The notes: generated from the sequence alone by a model not told the origin. DNA of 64,000 bases from Akkermansia muciniphila (GCF_018709685.1 NZ_JABDHQ010000013.1:17960-81959), one strand, 5' to 3'; shown: positions 35,272 through 44,390, counted from the stretch's first letter. Numbers and translations are program-made.

Positions 35272-36792
35272 ATGGTGGACGGGGCGGCAGCGGCGTTGTT
35301 CAGCCACTTCGCGACAAAGAATAACATCATGAATAAAATTACTTCTATCAACGGCACTTTCATAGCCTCTCTGAATGAATTGAAGGAGCATACGGAAAAT
35401 GGAACTGTACATGTGACGGAGGATGAGCGCACCGCGTGGAACGCTAAAGCCGATGCTTCCGCTCTTTCTACAAAAGCCGACACATCTGTGTTTGACGCAC
35501 ACACGAATGATGCCGTGGCCCACATAACAGGGAAAGAGCGTGAAACATGGAACGGCAAGCAGGACAAGCTGACGGATGAAGAGGGCAATATGACTCTGAC
35601 CGGCGGCCTGGCGGCACCTACCGCCACGATCAATGGGATATTCAATGTCCATAATTATTCCACTGATCCCCTTGACACAAATTATATCCATGGACGCACA
35701 TGGTGCTATGGACAGGTGGAGTTAAGGGGAGGGGCTGTGCTCCGTAATGACTTGTGGGTAGAGGACGGAGTAATCAGGATTAACGGCGGAGGTAGAGCGT
35801 CGTTGCTTGCAAATGGAGCGGTGCATCTCAGGGGGGCAGTCGACGCCACAACCTGCATCAATGCTAACGGCGGGGTCAATATCCCGCTGTCTGCTCTCAC
35901 ATCCTTGTCCAACACTACCGCCCTCAATACCTACTGGGCGGCGGGATTAATGGGGTTGAGCGATATTTGGCAGCATGACGTGTTGGTTAACCGTTCAGGT
36001 AATGCAGTTTACGGAGATGGGGAACTGATAGATTGGCCTACCGAGGGACAGGGTGTTGCTGTGAAGGTGCCCAAGGGAGGATATTGCACTGCCGATATTG
36101 GATTTTCAACCTATCTTTCGGGCTCATCTTGGGGTAATTATAATGATTGTTCCGGGTTTTACTTACCTTTGGGAACATTGTTGCTAACCAATGCGTCTAC
36201 GGGGATTTATGGAAAGGTTAAGTTTACATGGTCTACGCATGGAGAGAACCTCAATAGATTTGCTTATTGCCGGGACGCGTCCAACATGGATGAGTTTACG
36301 ATTGCTCCGACAGGGTATGGCGGTGTTAACGCATCTGTAGTGGATGTGACAATCGAAGCAGTAGTATCCGGTAATGCGTCCGTAAGAGTGCGGGTGATTT
36401 ATTACGACAAGGTTGCCGCGGCTTACCGTTTGATGACGGTGATGGCGAGTGTCCCCGGCCTTACCGGGTATGCTGAAAAGTGTCGTGGACTGGTGTATTG
36501 CCAAGATGAGAGCCAAGGTGGAGTCTGGCTGGTGGTAGGTAGCCGTGTGTGCAAGCTGGCAGAAGTCCCTAAATTGGATTTTTACGAGGTATCGGGACTG
36601 AATATCTTGCATGTTGATGTGTTTGGCGGGGACCTGGGATGGACGGATTTCAGTAAGATATGCTTTACACGGGCTAGGAATTTCAACCGGGTGGTCTTTG
36701 GAGGGGGACCTTGTTACGAAGTCATAGAGGCCATGGGTACTGATTGTCAGGTAAGTACGGAGACAGAGCCATGGAGCTCTGCAATTAGCTGA
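35272..36792 (+). CDS. phage tail-fibre-like protein (probably 5'-truncated)
   Basis: 506 residues from the ATG at 35272. Near the N-terminus two copies of a motif with ERxxWNxK (DERTAWNAK at about 46-54, and HITGKERETWNGKQ) are typical of phage tail-fibre and baseplate proteins. The remainder is Gly/Asn/Thr-rich and beta-like, ending in a compact domain with several Cys. Codon use is less GC-biased than in its neighbours. The reading frame is open upstream of the ATG, and the homologous-looking upstream part is frameshifted, so this may be a relic. Confidence 0.6.
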   Translation: MVDGAAAALFSHFATKNNIMNKITSINGTFIASLNELKEHTENGTVHVTEDERTAWNAKADASALSTKADTSVFDAHTNDAVAHITGKERETWNGKQDKLTDEEGNMTLTGGLAAPTATINGIFNVHNYSTDPLDTNYIHGRTWCYGQVELRGGAVLRNDLWVEDGVIRINGGGRASLLANGAVHLRGAVDATTCINANGGVNIPLSALTSLSNTTALNTYWAAGLMGLSDIWQHDVLVNRSGNAVYGDGELIDWPTEGQGVAVKVPKGGYCTADIGFSTYLSGSSWGNYNDCSGFYLPLGTLLLTNASTGIYGKVKFTWSTHGENLNRFAYCRDASNMDEFTIAPTGYGGVNASVVDVTIEAVVSGNASVRVRVIYYDKVAAAYRLMTVMASVPGLTGYAEKCRGLVYCQDESQGGVWLVVGSRVCKLAEVPKLDFYEVSGLNILHVDVFGGDLGWTDFSKICFTRARNFNRVVFGGGPCYEVIEAMGTDCQVSTETEPWSSAIS

Positions 36793-36807
36793 TAGATAGA
36801 CAATAAT

Positions 36808-36855
36808 ATGAACAACGCACAATTACAGATACAGTTTCCCATAACCTGCGTATAG
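36808..36855 (+). other. truncated start of another phage-type gene
   Basis: An ATG 15 bp after the tail-fibre stop begins MNNAQLQIQFPITCV and then stops. Other frames to 36950 contain a short Pro-rich segment without a start. This looks like the remains of a deleted downstream gene, such as a tail-fibre assembly protein. Confidence 0.35.
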
Positions 36856-36988
36856 GACAAATTCGTGCTGCCCCCCCTGAACCCAAGCTCGAGATACTGG
36901 CGGCATGTCCATCTCATGCCATTCCTACGGCCTCAACACAACATTTTCCACATTGACGTATGGCTGTTTTTGCCATGCAAGAAAAAGC

Positions 36989-37019
36989 AAGCCCCTCAAG
37001 CGTTAAACTTGAGGGGCTT
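36989..37019 (-). terminator. terminator of tRNA-Thr
   Basis: AAGCCCCTCAAG pairs perfectly with CTTGAGGGGCTT around CGTTAAA. On the minus strand it is followed by GCTTTTTC. It lies 6 bp past the tRNA. Confidence 0.9.
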
Positions 37020-37024
37020 ATTGA

Positions 37025-37099
37025 TGGAGCCGCTTGTCAGATTTGAACTGACGACCGTCCGCTTACAAGGCGGGTGCTCTACCACTGAGCTAAAGCGGC
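37025..37099 (-). tRNA. tRNA-Thr (anticodon UGU)
   Basis: Reading the minus strand, GCCGCTT (37099-37093) pairs with AAGCGGC near the 3' end, followed by T and an encoded CCA (37027-37025). The D-arm TAGCTCAGTGGTAGAGC, anticodon loop CTTGTAA and T-arm GTTCAAATC are all present. The phage-like remnant ends beside its 3' end, as expected for integration at a tRNA. Confidence 0.95.
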
Positions 37100-37119
37100 G
37101 TGGTAAATGAGGTGGCACA

Positions 37120-37148
37120 TATCTACCGGAGATGGCCCGTTGTGGCAA
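37120..37148 (-). promoter_or_regulatory. promoter of tRNA-Thr
   Basis: Minus-strand TTGCCA (37148-37143), 17 bp, TAGATA (37125-37120), about 20 nt before the mature tRNA. It shares the TTGCC -35 of several protein-gene promoters in the window. Confidence 0.6.
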
Positions 37149-37194
37149 GCCGAAAATGGGGTGGCACGTTGAGCGCGGCCCATTTTTAAATGCT

Positions 37195-39330
37195 TCAGGA
37201 TTCAAACAGGGAGCCCTGTTCCAGCGCGGGGCCGGAAGGGGGCTCTTCCTGGTCCGGAGCCGGGGAGGCCTGCGGCGTTTCCGTGTCCGGCGCGGGCGTG
37301 CTTTCCGCCTGTGCCGCTCCGGGGGCGGGGGATTCTTCCTCCGCTTCCTCATCCCCGGATTTGGCCGGAGGCATGATGCGGGAAACGCGTTCCACCGGAT
37401 GCTTGGTGATGATGTTGCCCTGCGCGCCGCGGTTTTTGATCCTTAGTTCCGAGAAGTGGAACGGCCTGACCAGGTTACGGAGTTTCAGCACGGCCTTCAG
37501 GTACACGTTCACGCTGATCTGGGCGCTGTTTTCCTCCGTCTCATGCACGGAGAAGTGGAAGATGCGCGTTCCCTTGGTTCCCAGCGTAAGAGGGTATTCC
37601 TTGTCCCGGGTGAAGCCGCCTATGTGGAAGCGTTTGGCGTACACCGGGCCGTCCCTGCCGTCCCGGTAGATCAGATTGAAGACGGGGTCGTCATCCTTCT
37701 TGATTACGGAAATATAAAGGGGGTTTTTACCGGCAAAGAATTTGTCCTGAATGCGCACGATCTTGAGTACCCCCGTGCTGTCGATGACCAGCACGTCGTC
37801 CAGCGTGGAGCACTTGCAGACGGGGTTCCCCTTCTTGACGCCATAGCCGGCGAAGCCTTCTTCGTCAATGTACAGCGTTTCATTGGCCACGGCCACCTGG
37901 GCGCGGTCCACGGAGCCGAAGGAGGAGATTTCCGTTTTCCGGGGATAGGCCGCGCCGTATTTCTTGCGCAGGGACTCAAACCAGCGGATGGTGAACCTGG
38001 TAAGCTGGCTGAGGTTCTTCTGCGTCTGTTCAATGTCCGCCTCAAGCTGCCGGATGTGCTGGTCCGCCTTGAACGCGTCAAACTTGGAGATGCGCTTGAT
38101 CTTGATTTCCGTGAGCCGCACCAGGTCGTCCCTGGTGATGGGGCCGCGCAGTGAGGCGGCAAAGGGCTTCAATTCCCGGTCAATGGTGCCCAGCACTTCC
38201 TCCCATGTCTCGGAGTCTTCAATGGAGAGGTAGATGCGGTTTTCAATGAAGATCTTTTCCAGGCTCGCCTGGTGCCATGCCTCGTTGAGTTCCTTGAGGC
38301 GCATTTCCTGCTCCTGCCGCAGGATTTCCCTAGTGGAGTCCGTGTTGTAGCGCAGGATGTCGCTCACGCACATGAACCTGGGCTTTTCCTCCACAATAAC
38401 GCAGGCGTTCGGGGAGATGCTGACTTCGCAGGCGGAGAAGGCGAACAGCGCTTTTCTGGTCTGCTCCGGGTCCGCTCCGGCGGGGAGGTGCACCAGGATG
38501 TCCGCGTGCTGGGCCGTATTGTCCTCAATGCGGGCAATTTTAATTTTTCCCTTCTCCGCGGCGGAGACGATGGAGTCAATCAGTATTTCCGTAGTGACCC
38601 CGAAGGGTATTTCCGTGATGCGGAGGAGCTTTTTGGATTCCGTAATGATACGCGCCCGGATGCGCACGCGGCCCGTGCCGCGTTCCCCGTCCCGGTAATT
38701 GGTGGCGTCCATCACGCCTCCGGTAGGGAAGTCCGGCAGAAGCTGGAAGGGCTGTCCGCGCAAATGGGCGATGGAAGCGTCAATCAGCTCATTGAAATTA
38801 TGGGGAAGAATTTTGCTGGAGAGCCCCACCGCAATACCTTCCGCCCCCTGGGCGAGAAGGAGGGGGAATTTGACGGGAAGGCTGACCGGTTCCTTGTTCC
38901 TGCCGTCATAGGAAAGCTGCCATTCCGTGACCTTGGGGCTGAAAACCACATCGTGGGCAAAGGGGGTGAAGCGCGCTTCAATGTACCGGGAGGCCGCCGC
39001 GGGGTCTCCCGTCAGGATGTTGCCCCAGTTCCCCTGCGTGTCGATAAGCAGTCCTTTCTGTCCCAGCCCCACCAGCGCGTCCGCAATGGAGCGGTCGCCG
39101 TGCGGGTGGAATTTCATCGTGTCGCCCACGATATTAGCCACTTTGTTGTAGCGCCCGTCATCCAGCCGGTCCATGGCGTGCAGAATGCGGCGCTGCACGG
39201 GTTTGAACCCGTCATTGATCTTTGGCACGGCCCGTTCCAGGATGACGTAGGAGGCGTAATCCAGAAAGTAGTCGGCATACATGCCTTCCACGGACTGGCT
39301 CGCGGGAGCAATGTGGGCGGGTTGAGTCAC
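37195..39330 (-). CDS. parC: DNA topoisomerase IV subunit A
   Basis: 711 residues. Type IIA topoisomerase A subunit: YASYVILERAVPKINDGFKPVQRR at the N-terminus contains the usual NDGLKPV-like motif, and SRYIEARFT carries the catalytic tyrosine near residue 115. The C-terminus (about 640-711) is acidic and Pro-rich rather than a full GyrA beta-pinwheel, which fits ParC more than GyrA. No parE/gyrB gene is adjacent. The start is GTG 39330; the promoter is 8 nt upstream. In complex with ParE it unlinks replicated chromosomes. Confidence 0.9.
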   Translation of the reverse strand: MTQPAHIAPASQSVEGMYADYFLDYASYVILERAVPKINDGFKPVQRRILHAMDRLDDGRYNKVANIVGDTMKFHPHGDRSIADALVGLGQKGLLIDTQGNWGNILTGDPAAASRYIEARFTPFAHDVVFSPKVTEWQLSYDGRNKEPVSLPVKFPLLLAQGAEGIAVGLSSKILPHNFNELIDASIAHLRGQPFQLLPDFPTGGVMDATNYRDGERGTGRVRIRARIITESKKLLRITEIPFGVTTEILIDSIVSAAEKGKIKIARIEDNTAQHADILVHLPAGADPEQTRKALFAFSACEVSISPNACVIVEEKPRFMCVSDILRYNTDSTREILRQEQEMRLKELNEAWHQASLEKIFIENRIYLSIEDSETWEEVLGTIDRELKPFAASLRGPITRDDLVRLTEIKIKRISKFDAFKADQHIRQLEADIEQTQKNLSQLTRFTIRWFESLRKKYGAAYPRKTEISSFGSVDRAQVAVANETLYIDEEGFAGYGVKKGNPVCKCSTLDDVLVIDSTGVLKIVRIQDKFFAGKNPLYISVIKKDDDPVFNLIYRDGRDGPVYAKRFHIGGFTRDKEYPLTLGTKGTRIFHFSVHETEENSAQISVNVYLKAVLKLRNLVRPFHFSELRIKNRGAQGNIITKHPVERVSRIMPPAKSGDEEAEEESPAPGAAQAESTPAPDTETPQASPAPDQEEPPSGPALEQGSLFES

Positions 39331-39338
39331 GGACGCAA

Positions 39339-39367
39339 ATATTAAAGGAATTATTCCGGAGGGGCAA
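39339..39367 (-). promoter_or_regulatory. promoter of parC, near-leaderless
   Basis: Minus-strand TTGCCC (39367-39362), 17 bp, TAATAT (39344-39339), 8 nt before the GTG start. Confidence 0.6.
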
Positions 39368-39387
39368 GTGCGATCTCCGGAAAGAAA

Positions 39388-39420
39388 ATAACCGGCTTCC
39401 CGTTAAGAAAAGCCGGTTAT
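39388..39420 (-). terminator. terminator of the small HTH gene
   Basis: ATAACCGGCTT pairs with AAGCCGGTTAT around an 11-base loop, 25 bp past the HTH gene stop. It also separates that gene from parC. Confidence 0.85.
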
Positions 39421-39445
39421 CGGGAAAAGGAATGGAGACCTATAA

Positions 39446-39826
39446 TCAGGCTTGCCTGGCCGTCAGCCTGTTTTTGAGTTCCTCTGCTTCGGCGCGGAGG
39501 GTGTCAAGCTTGGCTGTCTGGGCTTCAAGGTCGGCAATTTCTTCCAGTACGGCGGCCAGGCGGCGCAGGTCTGCGGGCTGGGCCGCAGCAAGAGGCTGCG
39601 CTTTGGGGGCGGCTGTGTTTTTGGTGCCGGGCTTGCGGCCGCGCTTGGCCTTGGTGGCCTTCATCCAGCTGGAGATGGTCACCGTGCTGATGCCGTAGCG
39701 TTCAGCGGCTTCTTTCTGGGCGCCCCTTTTGTTCTGGGTTTTCCGTTCGGCAATGAAATCAAGAACGGATTGTTTTTCTTCAGGCGTATAACGCCTCTTG
39801 TTTTTGGTGCTGTCGTTGGAATTCAT
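39446..39826 (-). CDS. small helix-turn-helix DNA-binding protein
   Basis: 126 residues. RRYTPEEKQSVLDFIAER and AAERYGISTVTISSWMK form a transposase/Hin-like helix-turn-helix (about 10-60). A basic linker rich in Lys, Arg and Pro (KAKRGRKPG, AT-hook-like) follows, then a C-terminal coiled coil (about 85-123). No catalytic domain is present, so it is more likely a nucleoid or regulatory protein than a transposase. It is transcribed towards parC but ends at its own terminator. Confidence 0.7.
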   Translation of the reverse strand: MNSNDSTKNKRRYTPEEKQSVLDFIAERKTQNKRGAQKEAAERYGISTVTISSWMKATKAKRGRKPGTKNTAAPKAQPLAAAQPADLRRLAAVLEEIADLEAQTAKLDTLRAEAEELKNRLTARQA

Positions 39827-40141
39827 GATAATTGACGAGTGGTTCTTTGTTTAATAAAAGCTTCGGGGGGTAGCAAGAAAAAAGAGCATGTATTTTGACA
39901 TGATTTAAAAGACCGTTTAAATAAAGGTCGCATATTCTTGAGATTCAGTTATGGCTTCATTTTTTATTCACGTTTTTTATCATTAAAAAATTGCATTGTT
40001 TAACAATTTGTGCAAAGGCCTTTGAAGGATGTTTAAGCGTCTTTTCATTTTCCTCTCTGCATGAAGTCTTTTTCCGGGATACCTTTTTAAATCAGAGGTT
40101 CCGGGGCGCTGCGTGTCCGTTCGTCAGCCGGGATTTTGAGA
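39827..40141. other. AT-rich intergenic region
   Basis: About 315 bp, clearly richer in A and T than the flanks, with several T and A runs (around 39890-40010). It separates two divergent genes and probably holds their promoters. No DnaA-box cluster, repeat or RNA gene is recognised. Confidence 0.5.
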
Positions 40142-40169
40142 TTGCAGGGCCGCGGAGATCATGTAAAAT
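40142..40169 (+). promoter_or_regulatory. candidate promoter of the Ala-rich membrane protein gene
   Basis: TTGCAG (40142-40147), 16 bp, TAAAAT (40164-40169), 29 nt before the ATG at 40199. Confidence 0.45.
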
Positions 40170-40198
40170 CACCCCAATCTTCCAGCCATTTTATCATC

Positions 40199-42520
40199 AT
40201 GACAGATCAGCCAGAATCGCCGTCTTCTCCAGAGGCTCCCAAGTTACGCCGCCGTCTCGTAACGGCAGCTCCCCCCGCAGCGTCCAAGGTAAAGTTTGTT
40301 TCTCCTGCCGCGGAAGGCGTGGAGGTTGCCAAACCGCGTTTCCTTACTCCTGAATTGCAGGCCAAGCTGGTTCAGGAGCAGGAAGAAGCCGCGCGCCGTG
40401 CCGCGGAGCAGGCAGAAGCGGACAGGATTGCCGCGGAAAAGGCCGCCGCCGAACAGGAGGCCGCCCGCATTGCCGCGGAAAAAGAGGCTGCCAGAATAGC
40501 CGCGGAGGAGGAAGCCGCCAGAATCAAAGCGGAGCAGGAGGCCGCGGAAGCCGCGCGGATTGCCGCGGAAAAGGAAGCGGCGCGTATGGCCGCGGAGGAG
40601 GAAAGAGCCCGTCTTGCCGCGGAACAGGAACAGAAGGAAGCCGCCTCCAAGCCCATGGCGGACCCTGCCGTGGACGCCCAGATCCAGGATGCCCTGGCTA
40701 AAATAGCGGAGGCTCAAAAAGCCTTGGCGGATGCCCAGGCCGCCGCTCTGGCGCAAGCCGCTGGCGTGGCGCCCGCGCCCGCCCAGGAACCGGCCCCCGC
40801 TGCTCCGGAACCAGCCCCGGCGCCCGCCGCGGGTACCGTTCCCAAATTAAAAGTTTTCAAGACGGCTTCCGCTCCCGCCCAGGCGGAGGAAGCGCCTGCC
40901 GCTGCCCCGGATGAAAGCTCCGTGCCCCGGCTCAAGGTGCTGAAATCCCCCCTTGGCGCAGCTCCTGCGCCTTCTGTAGCGTCTGCCGCCTCTTCCCAGC
41001 CCGTTCCTGCCGCGGCTGCTTCCCCCACCGGCAGCATTCCCCTGCCGGGCACCGGCGGAATCCAGCCGCCTGCCGGAACGGAAACCGCCCGGGAAATGGT
41101 CGCCTCCGTGGATAAGTCCAAATCCCTGCTGAGGGGCGTGATTTACGGGGTATGCGTTCTAGTGCTTGCCGCCGGCGGCGTGGGGATTTACGCATGGCAT
41201 ACCAACAGCAAGAAAGACCAGGTGGAAGGGGAAAACGCGCGCTTGAACGCGCTGGTGGTGGAAGGCGGAAAGCTGGGCCGCAGCCGCCTGTTTGATTCCA
41301 AAAACCTTGGCCGTGTTCCGGACGTGAAAGTCGTGCCCAATGCGGAGGACGCCGCCCTGCTGCTCTCCAATATAAGGGGCGTCAAGGGGAACCGGGAAAA
41401 CTGGCCCGGAGCCGCCCACCTGGTTTCCATCATGGCCCAGATGGATGACAACATTGCCCGCCAGGTAGTGGAGGACATGAAGAAAAACGTCGGCAAGTAC
41501 AGCAAGGAAAAATACTCCATGATGGTGACGCTGCTGGCCAAATCCTCCAGCCCCGCCATGCGTGACCTGCTGAAGGACCTGTACGCTTCCATCAGCGAGA
41601 GCAAGAACAAGAAGATTCAGGACAAGCAGGCCGTGGTGCTCAAGTACATGCGCTTTGCGATGAAGCTGGACGACCTGGACGACATCATGAAGATTCTCCA
41701 GCAGAAGGATGCCTCTCCGGACCTCATTTCTTCCGCCTTCCGCACGGCCCGCTACCTGATTGACGAGGCCCCCCCCGCCAAGCGCACGGCCCTGTCTGCC
41801 AAGCTGCTGCAGTACCAGAAGAGCATGCCGGAGGAAAACGTCAAGATTCTCTACAAGCTGCTGGCCCGCACCGGGGACCCCAAGGTGCTGGACATGATGG
41901 AAAAGAGCTACAAGGAAGACCCCAAGAAGGCCCTGGCCATCGTCACCGCCTGGGGGGACTGGAACACGGATGACGCCGTTCCGTACCTCTTCAAGGCCTG
42001 GAAGGATGAATCCCTGCATGAACGAGTGCGCTCCCAGGCCCATGATTCCATTCTCCGCGTGCTTTCCGTGGACCGTGACCGGGATGACAACGCCACCCTC
42101 AAGCTGTTTGAACCCCTCATTGCGGACGCCAAGACGAGCGAACGCCGCCAGTTCCTGGTGTCTGCCTTCAAGAGGCTGAGCAACCGCCCCTATGTGATCC
42201 GCCTGCTGGGCCGCATCAAGCAGACGGCGGAAGACCACAGGGATGAAGTGGAACCCAAGTTCCAGGCCGCGGAGGAAGCCCTGTTCAAGGCGGAAGACAA
42301 ATTTAAGGCCAACCCGAACGATGCCGCCGCCAAGGCTGATTATGAAGCCAAGGAAAAGGTTTACAATGAACTTGCCAGTGAAAAGACTGGGGAAGACAAG
42401 GTAATTGCGGCGGTGGAAAAAGCCCTGGAAAAGGTTAAAAAGACGCCCGTTCCCACCCAAAAAGCCGCCTCCGGCGACGACAGGGAGGACGACGAGTCTT
42501 CCGTCATCAAGACCATTTAG
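40199..42520 (+). CDS. large Ala/Glu-rich membrane protein with coiled coil
   Basis: 773 residues. After a short basic start, residues about 45-190 form a repetitive Ala/Glu/Arg coiled coil (repeats like RIAAEKEAA), then a Pro/Ala-rich stretch with two copies of a VPKLKVFK / VPRLKVLK motif (about 205-300). One membrane helix lies at about 309-333. The C-terminal 440 residues are helical and resemble HEAT-like repeats, facing the other side. The plan recalls TolA- or polymer-scaffold-like envelope proteins, but no family is recognised. It is flanked by its own promoter and terminator. Confidence 0.75.
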   Translation: MTDQPESPSSPEAPKLRRRLVTAAPPAASKVKFVSPAAEGVEVAKPRFLTPELQAKLVQEQEEAARRAAEQAEADRIAAEKAAAEQEAARIAAEKEAARIAAEEEAARIKAEQEAAEAARIAAEKEAARMAAEEERARLAAEQEQKEAASKPMADPAVDAQIQDALAKIAEAQKALADAQAAALAQAAGVAPAPAQEPAPAAPEPAPAPAAGTVPKLKVFKTASAPAQAEEAPAAAPDESSVPRLKVLKSPLGAAPAPSVASAASSQPVPAAAASPTGSIPLPGTGGIQPPAGTETAREMVASVDKSKSLLRGVIYGVCVLVLAAGGVGIYAWHTNSKKDQVEGENARLNALVVEGGKLGRSRLFDSKNLGRVPDVKVVPNAEDAALLLSNIRGVKGNRENWPGAAHLVSIMAQMDDNIARQVVEDMKKNVGKYSKEKYSMMVTLLAKSSSPAMRDLLKDLYASISESKNKKIQDKQAVVLKYMRFAMKLDDLDDIMKILQQKDASPDLISSAFRTARYLIDEAPPAKRTALSAKLLQYQKSMPEENVKILYKLLARTGDPKVLDMMEKSYKEDPKKALAIVTAWGDWNTDDAVPYLFKAWKDESLHERVRSQAHDSILRVLSVDRDRDDNATLKLFEPLIADAKTSERRQFLVSAFKRLSNRPYVIRLLGRIKQTAEDHRDEVEPKFQAAEEALFKAEDKFKANPNDAAAKADYEAKEKVYNELASEKTGEDKVIAAVEKALEKVKKTPVPTQKAASGDDREDDESSVIKTI

Positions 42521-42544
42521 CCGGTTTTACCAACCGTATCCGGA

Positions 42545-42577
42545 AACCGGAGGGATGCATCCCTCCGGTTTTTTTGT
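42545..42577 (+). terminator. terminator after the Ala-rich membrane protein gene
   Basis: Perfect palindrome AACCGGAGGGATG/CATCCCTCCGGTT (42545-42570) followed by TTTTTTT. Confidence 0.92.
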
Positions 42578-42714
42578 GCAGAAGAACCGTATGGAACGCC
42601 GCAGTCCGTTGCGGCAGGTGAGAGGAAACCGGGAGTCAGAGAGGAAAGAATCCGGAAAGGGAGAAATCCGGCGGTTAAAAAAGAGCGGCTTCGTCCGTGT
42701 TTTTGTTCCGGAGC

Positions 42715-42985
42715 CGCAGAAGCCTGCGGCGCTCCATGAAGGACGGGAAGGCTTCATTCCCCGCTGGATGTGTTCCATTCAAACCGTGGGAAAACAGTCC
42801 CTTCACTGTGTCCCTTGATGGCCGTGCTGCCGGGAGCGGGGGCTTCCCAGCCCTTGTAGAAACCCTCCGCAGGATAAGGGTTTGATTCATTCGCCTTTCA
42901 GGCTCATTCACCCTGCGGGCTCCAAGCCTCCCTTTCCGTCCAGCCGTAACGCGGTTTCCCGGTCCTTGCAGGAGAATTCCTTCTC
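42715..42985 (+). repeat. dispersed intergenic repeat, copy C
   Basis: Fills most of the 575-bp gap. 42735-42862 aligns with copy B 24310-24435. 42931-42970, inverted, matches copy A 14823-14862 at 38 of 40 bases. 42910-42922 is the inverted GCCCGCAGGGTGA tail. The front GCCTGCGGCGCTCCATGAAG recurs in copy D. No coding potential is supported. Confidence 0.8.
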
Positions 42986-43096
42986 TGCGCCTTGGCGGGT
43001 ATTTCATACCGGAACATCAGATAGGTTCCGGTATTTTCCATGGCCGCATGCGTGCCGGGAAAGGGCAGCCTTCCTTTCTCCGGAAGCAATCCTCCC

Positions 43097-44347
43097 CTAC
43101 AACAGCAATCCCGCCTGGTACACCAGCGTAGCTGTCAGAAAGCCCAGCAGCGTCAGACCTGCAAATTGGGCCAGCGCGAACCACCAGGTGCCTGCCTCCC
43201 GCTTGGCGACGGTGACGGTGCCGATGCAGGGCAGGGCGATGAGGCAGAACATCATGATGCTGATGCCTTGCAGCGGGGTGTAGCTGGCCTTGAGCCGGGC
43301 GTTCAGCGTCTGCTGGGCCGCGGGGCCGGAGTCCCCGTCCTGTACGGCAAAGAGGATGCCCATCTGGGTGACGAAGATTTCCTTGGCGGCAAAGGCGCCC
43401 AGCAGCGCGGAATTGATTTTCCAGTCAAATCCGGCCACTTGCGTGACGGGTTCCATCCAGTGGCCTATCTGCCCGGCGTAGGATTGCTCCATGGCCGCGG
43501 CGGCAGTCGGCGCGGCGCCTTCCTCCGGCCTGGGATAGGTATTCAGGAACCACAGGATGATGGAGGCCCCCAGGATGAAGGTTCCCGCCTTCCGGACGTA
43601 CATGAAAGCCCGGGACCACATCAGATAGCCCACCTTCCGGAGGGAGGGGAGGCGCAGGCGTTTCATGTGGTGGGGGGAGTCCCGCTGCACGGTTTTGAAA
43701 AACGTGTTTTTCAGGAGCCGGGCGCAGCAGAGGGCCAGCAGAACGCCGCTGGCGTAAATGCCGAACAGCACGGTAGCCTGCAACCGGGAAGGAAACAGGG
43801 CGGAGACGAACATCATGTAGATGGGCAGGCGCCCTGCGCAGCTCATCATGGGCAGTACGGCGATGGTGACCAGCCGGTCATTGCGCGCGCCAATCCTCCT
43901 GGTGGACAGGATGGCGGGAACCGAACAGCCGAAGCCCAGCAGGAGCGGGGCAAAGCTGCTGCCGTTCAGTCCCATGATTTTCATGATGCGGCCCATGAGG
44001 CGGGAGACGCGCATCATGTATCCGCTGTTTTCCAGCACGGTGATGGCCCCGAAGAGGAGCACCACATTCGGCAGGAAGGCCAGCACGCCTCCTACGCCGC
44101 CCACCACGCCTTCACCCAGCAGGGATTGCAGGCGGGGCCACGGTTCCAGCATGCGGCTGGCCCAGATGCTGAACATCTGCGTGCCCGTCTGGATCAGTTT
44201 GACCAGGGGGTCCCCGATGGCAAAGCTCAGGAAGAAGATGACGTAAACAATGCACAGGAAGATAAGAGTCCCCCATATCCTGTGCATCAGGACGGCGTCC
44301 AGCCTGGCTCTCCACCTGTTTTCCTGCGCCTCTGCCTCCCGTTCCAT
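43097..44347 (-). CDS. FeoB-like membrane transport domain without the GTPase domain
   Basis: 416 residues with many membrane helices. GGVGGVLAFLPNVVLLFG, LENSGYMMRVSRLMGRIM, PLLLGFGCSVPAILSTR, PMMSCAGRLPIYMM, then RKAGTFILGASIILWFL and GAFAAKEIFVTQMG are characteristic of the two Gate domains and core of the ferrous iron transporter FeoB. The N-terminal G domain, about 270 residues in normal FeoB, is absent; the protein starts directly before the membrane part. Neither neighbour encodes a GTPase or FeoA. It may be half of a split FeoB, or a transporter with another substrate. The start is supported by a promoter 14 nt upstream. Confidence 0.87.
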   Translation of the reverse strand: MEREAEAQENRWRARLDAVLMHRIWGTLIFLCIVYVIFFLSFAIGDPLVKLIQTGTQMFSIWASRMLEPWPRLQSLLGEGVVGGVGGVLAFLPNVVLLFGAITVLENSGYMMRVSRLMGRIMKIMGLNGSSFAPLLLGFGCSVPAILSTRRIGARNDRLVTIAVLPMMSCAGRLPIYMMFVSALFPSRLQATVLFGIYASGVLLALCCARLLKNTFFKTVQRDSPHHMKRLRLPSLRKVGYLMWSRAFMYVRKAGTFILGASIILWFLNTYPRPEEGAAPTAAAAMEQSYAGQIGHWMEPVTQVAGFDWKINSALLGAFAAKEIFVTQMGILFAVQDGDSGPAAQQTLNARLKASYTPLQGISIMMFCLIALPCIGTVTVAKREAGTWWFALAQFAGLTLLGFLTATLVYQAGLLL

Positions 44348-44361
44348 AAGTTACGGAGCAT

Positions 44362-44390
44362 AAATTAGACCCTGCTAATTTGACAGGCAA
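44362..44390 (-). promoter_or_regulatory. promoter of the FeoB-like gene
   Basis: Minus-strand TTGCCT (44390-44385), 17 bp, TAATTT (44367-44362), 14 nt from the ATG. No Fur-box-like palindrome was recognised around it. Confidence 0.55.

Noticed and set aside
39446..39826. Transposase remnant
   Set aside because: Only an HTH and coiled coil are present, with its own terminator and no inverted repeats; a small DNA-binding protein fits better.
39827..40198. Possible replication origin in the AT-rich gap near parC
   Set aside because: No cluster of DnaA boxes, no dnaA/dnaN/gidA nearby.
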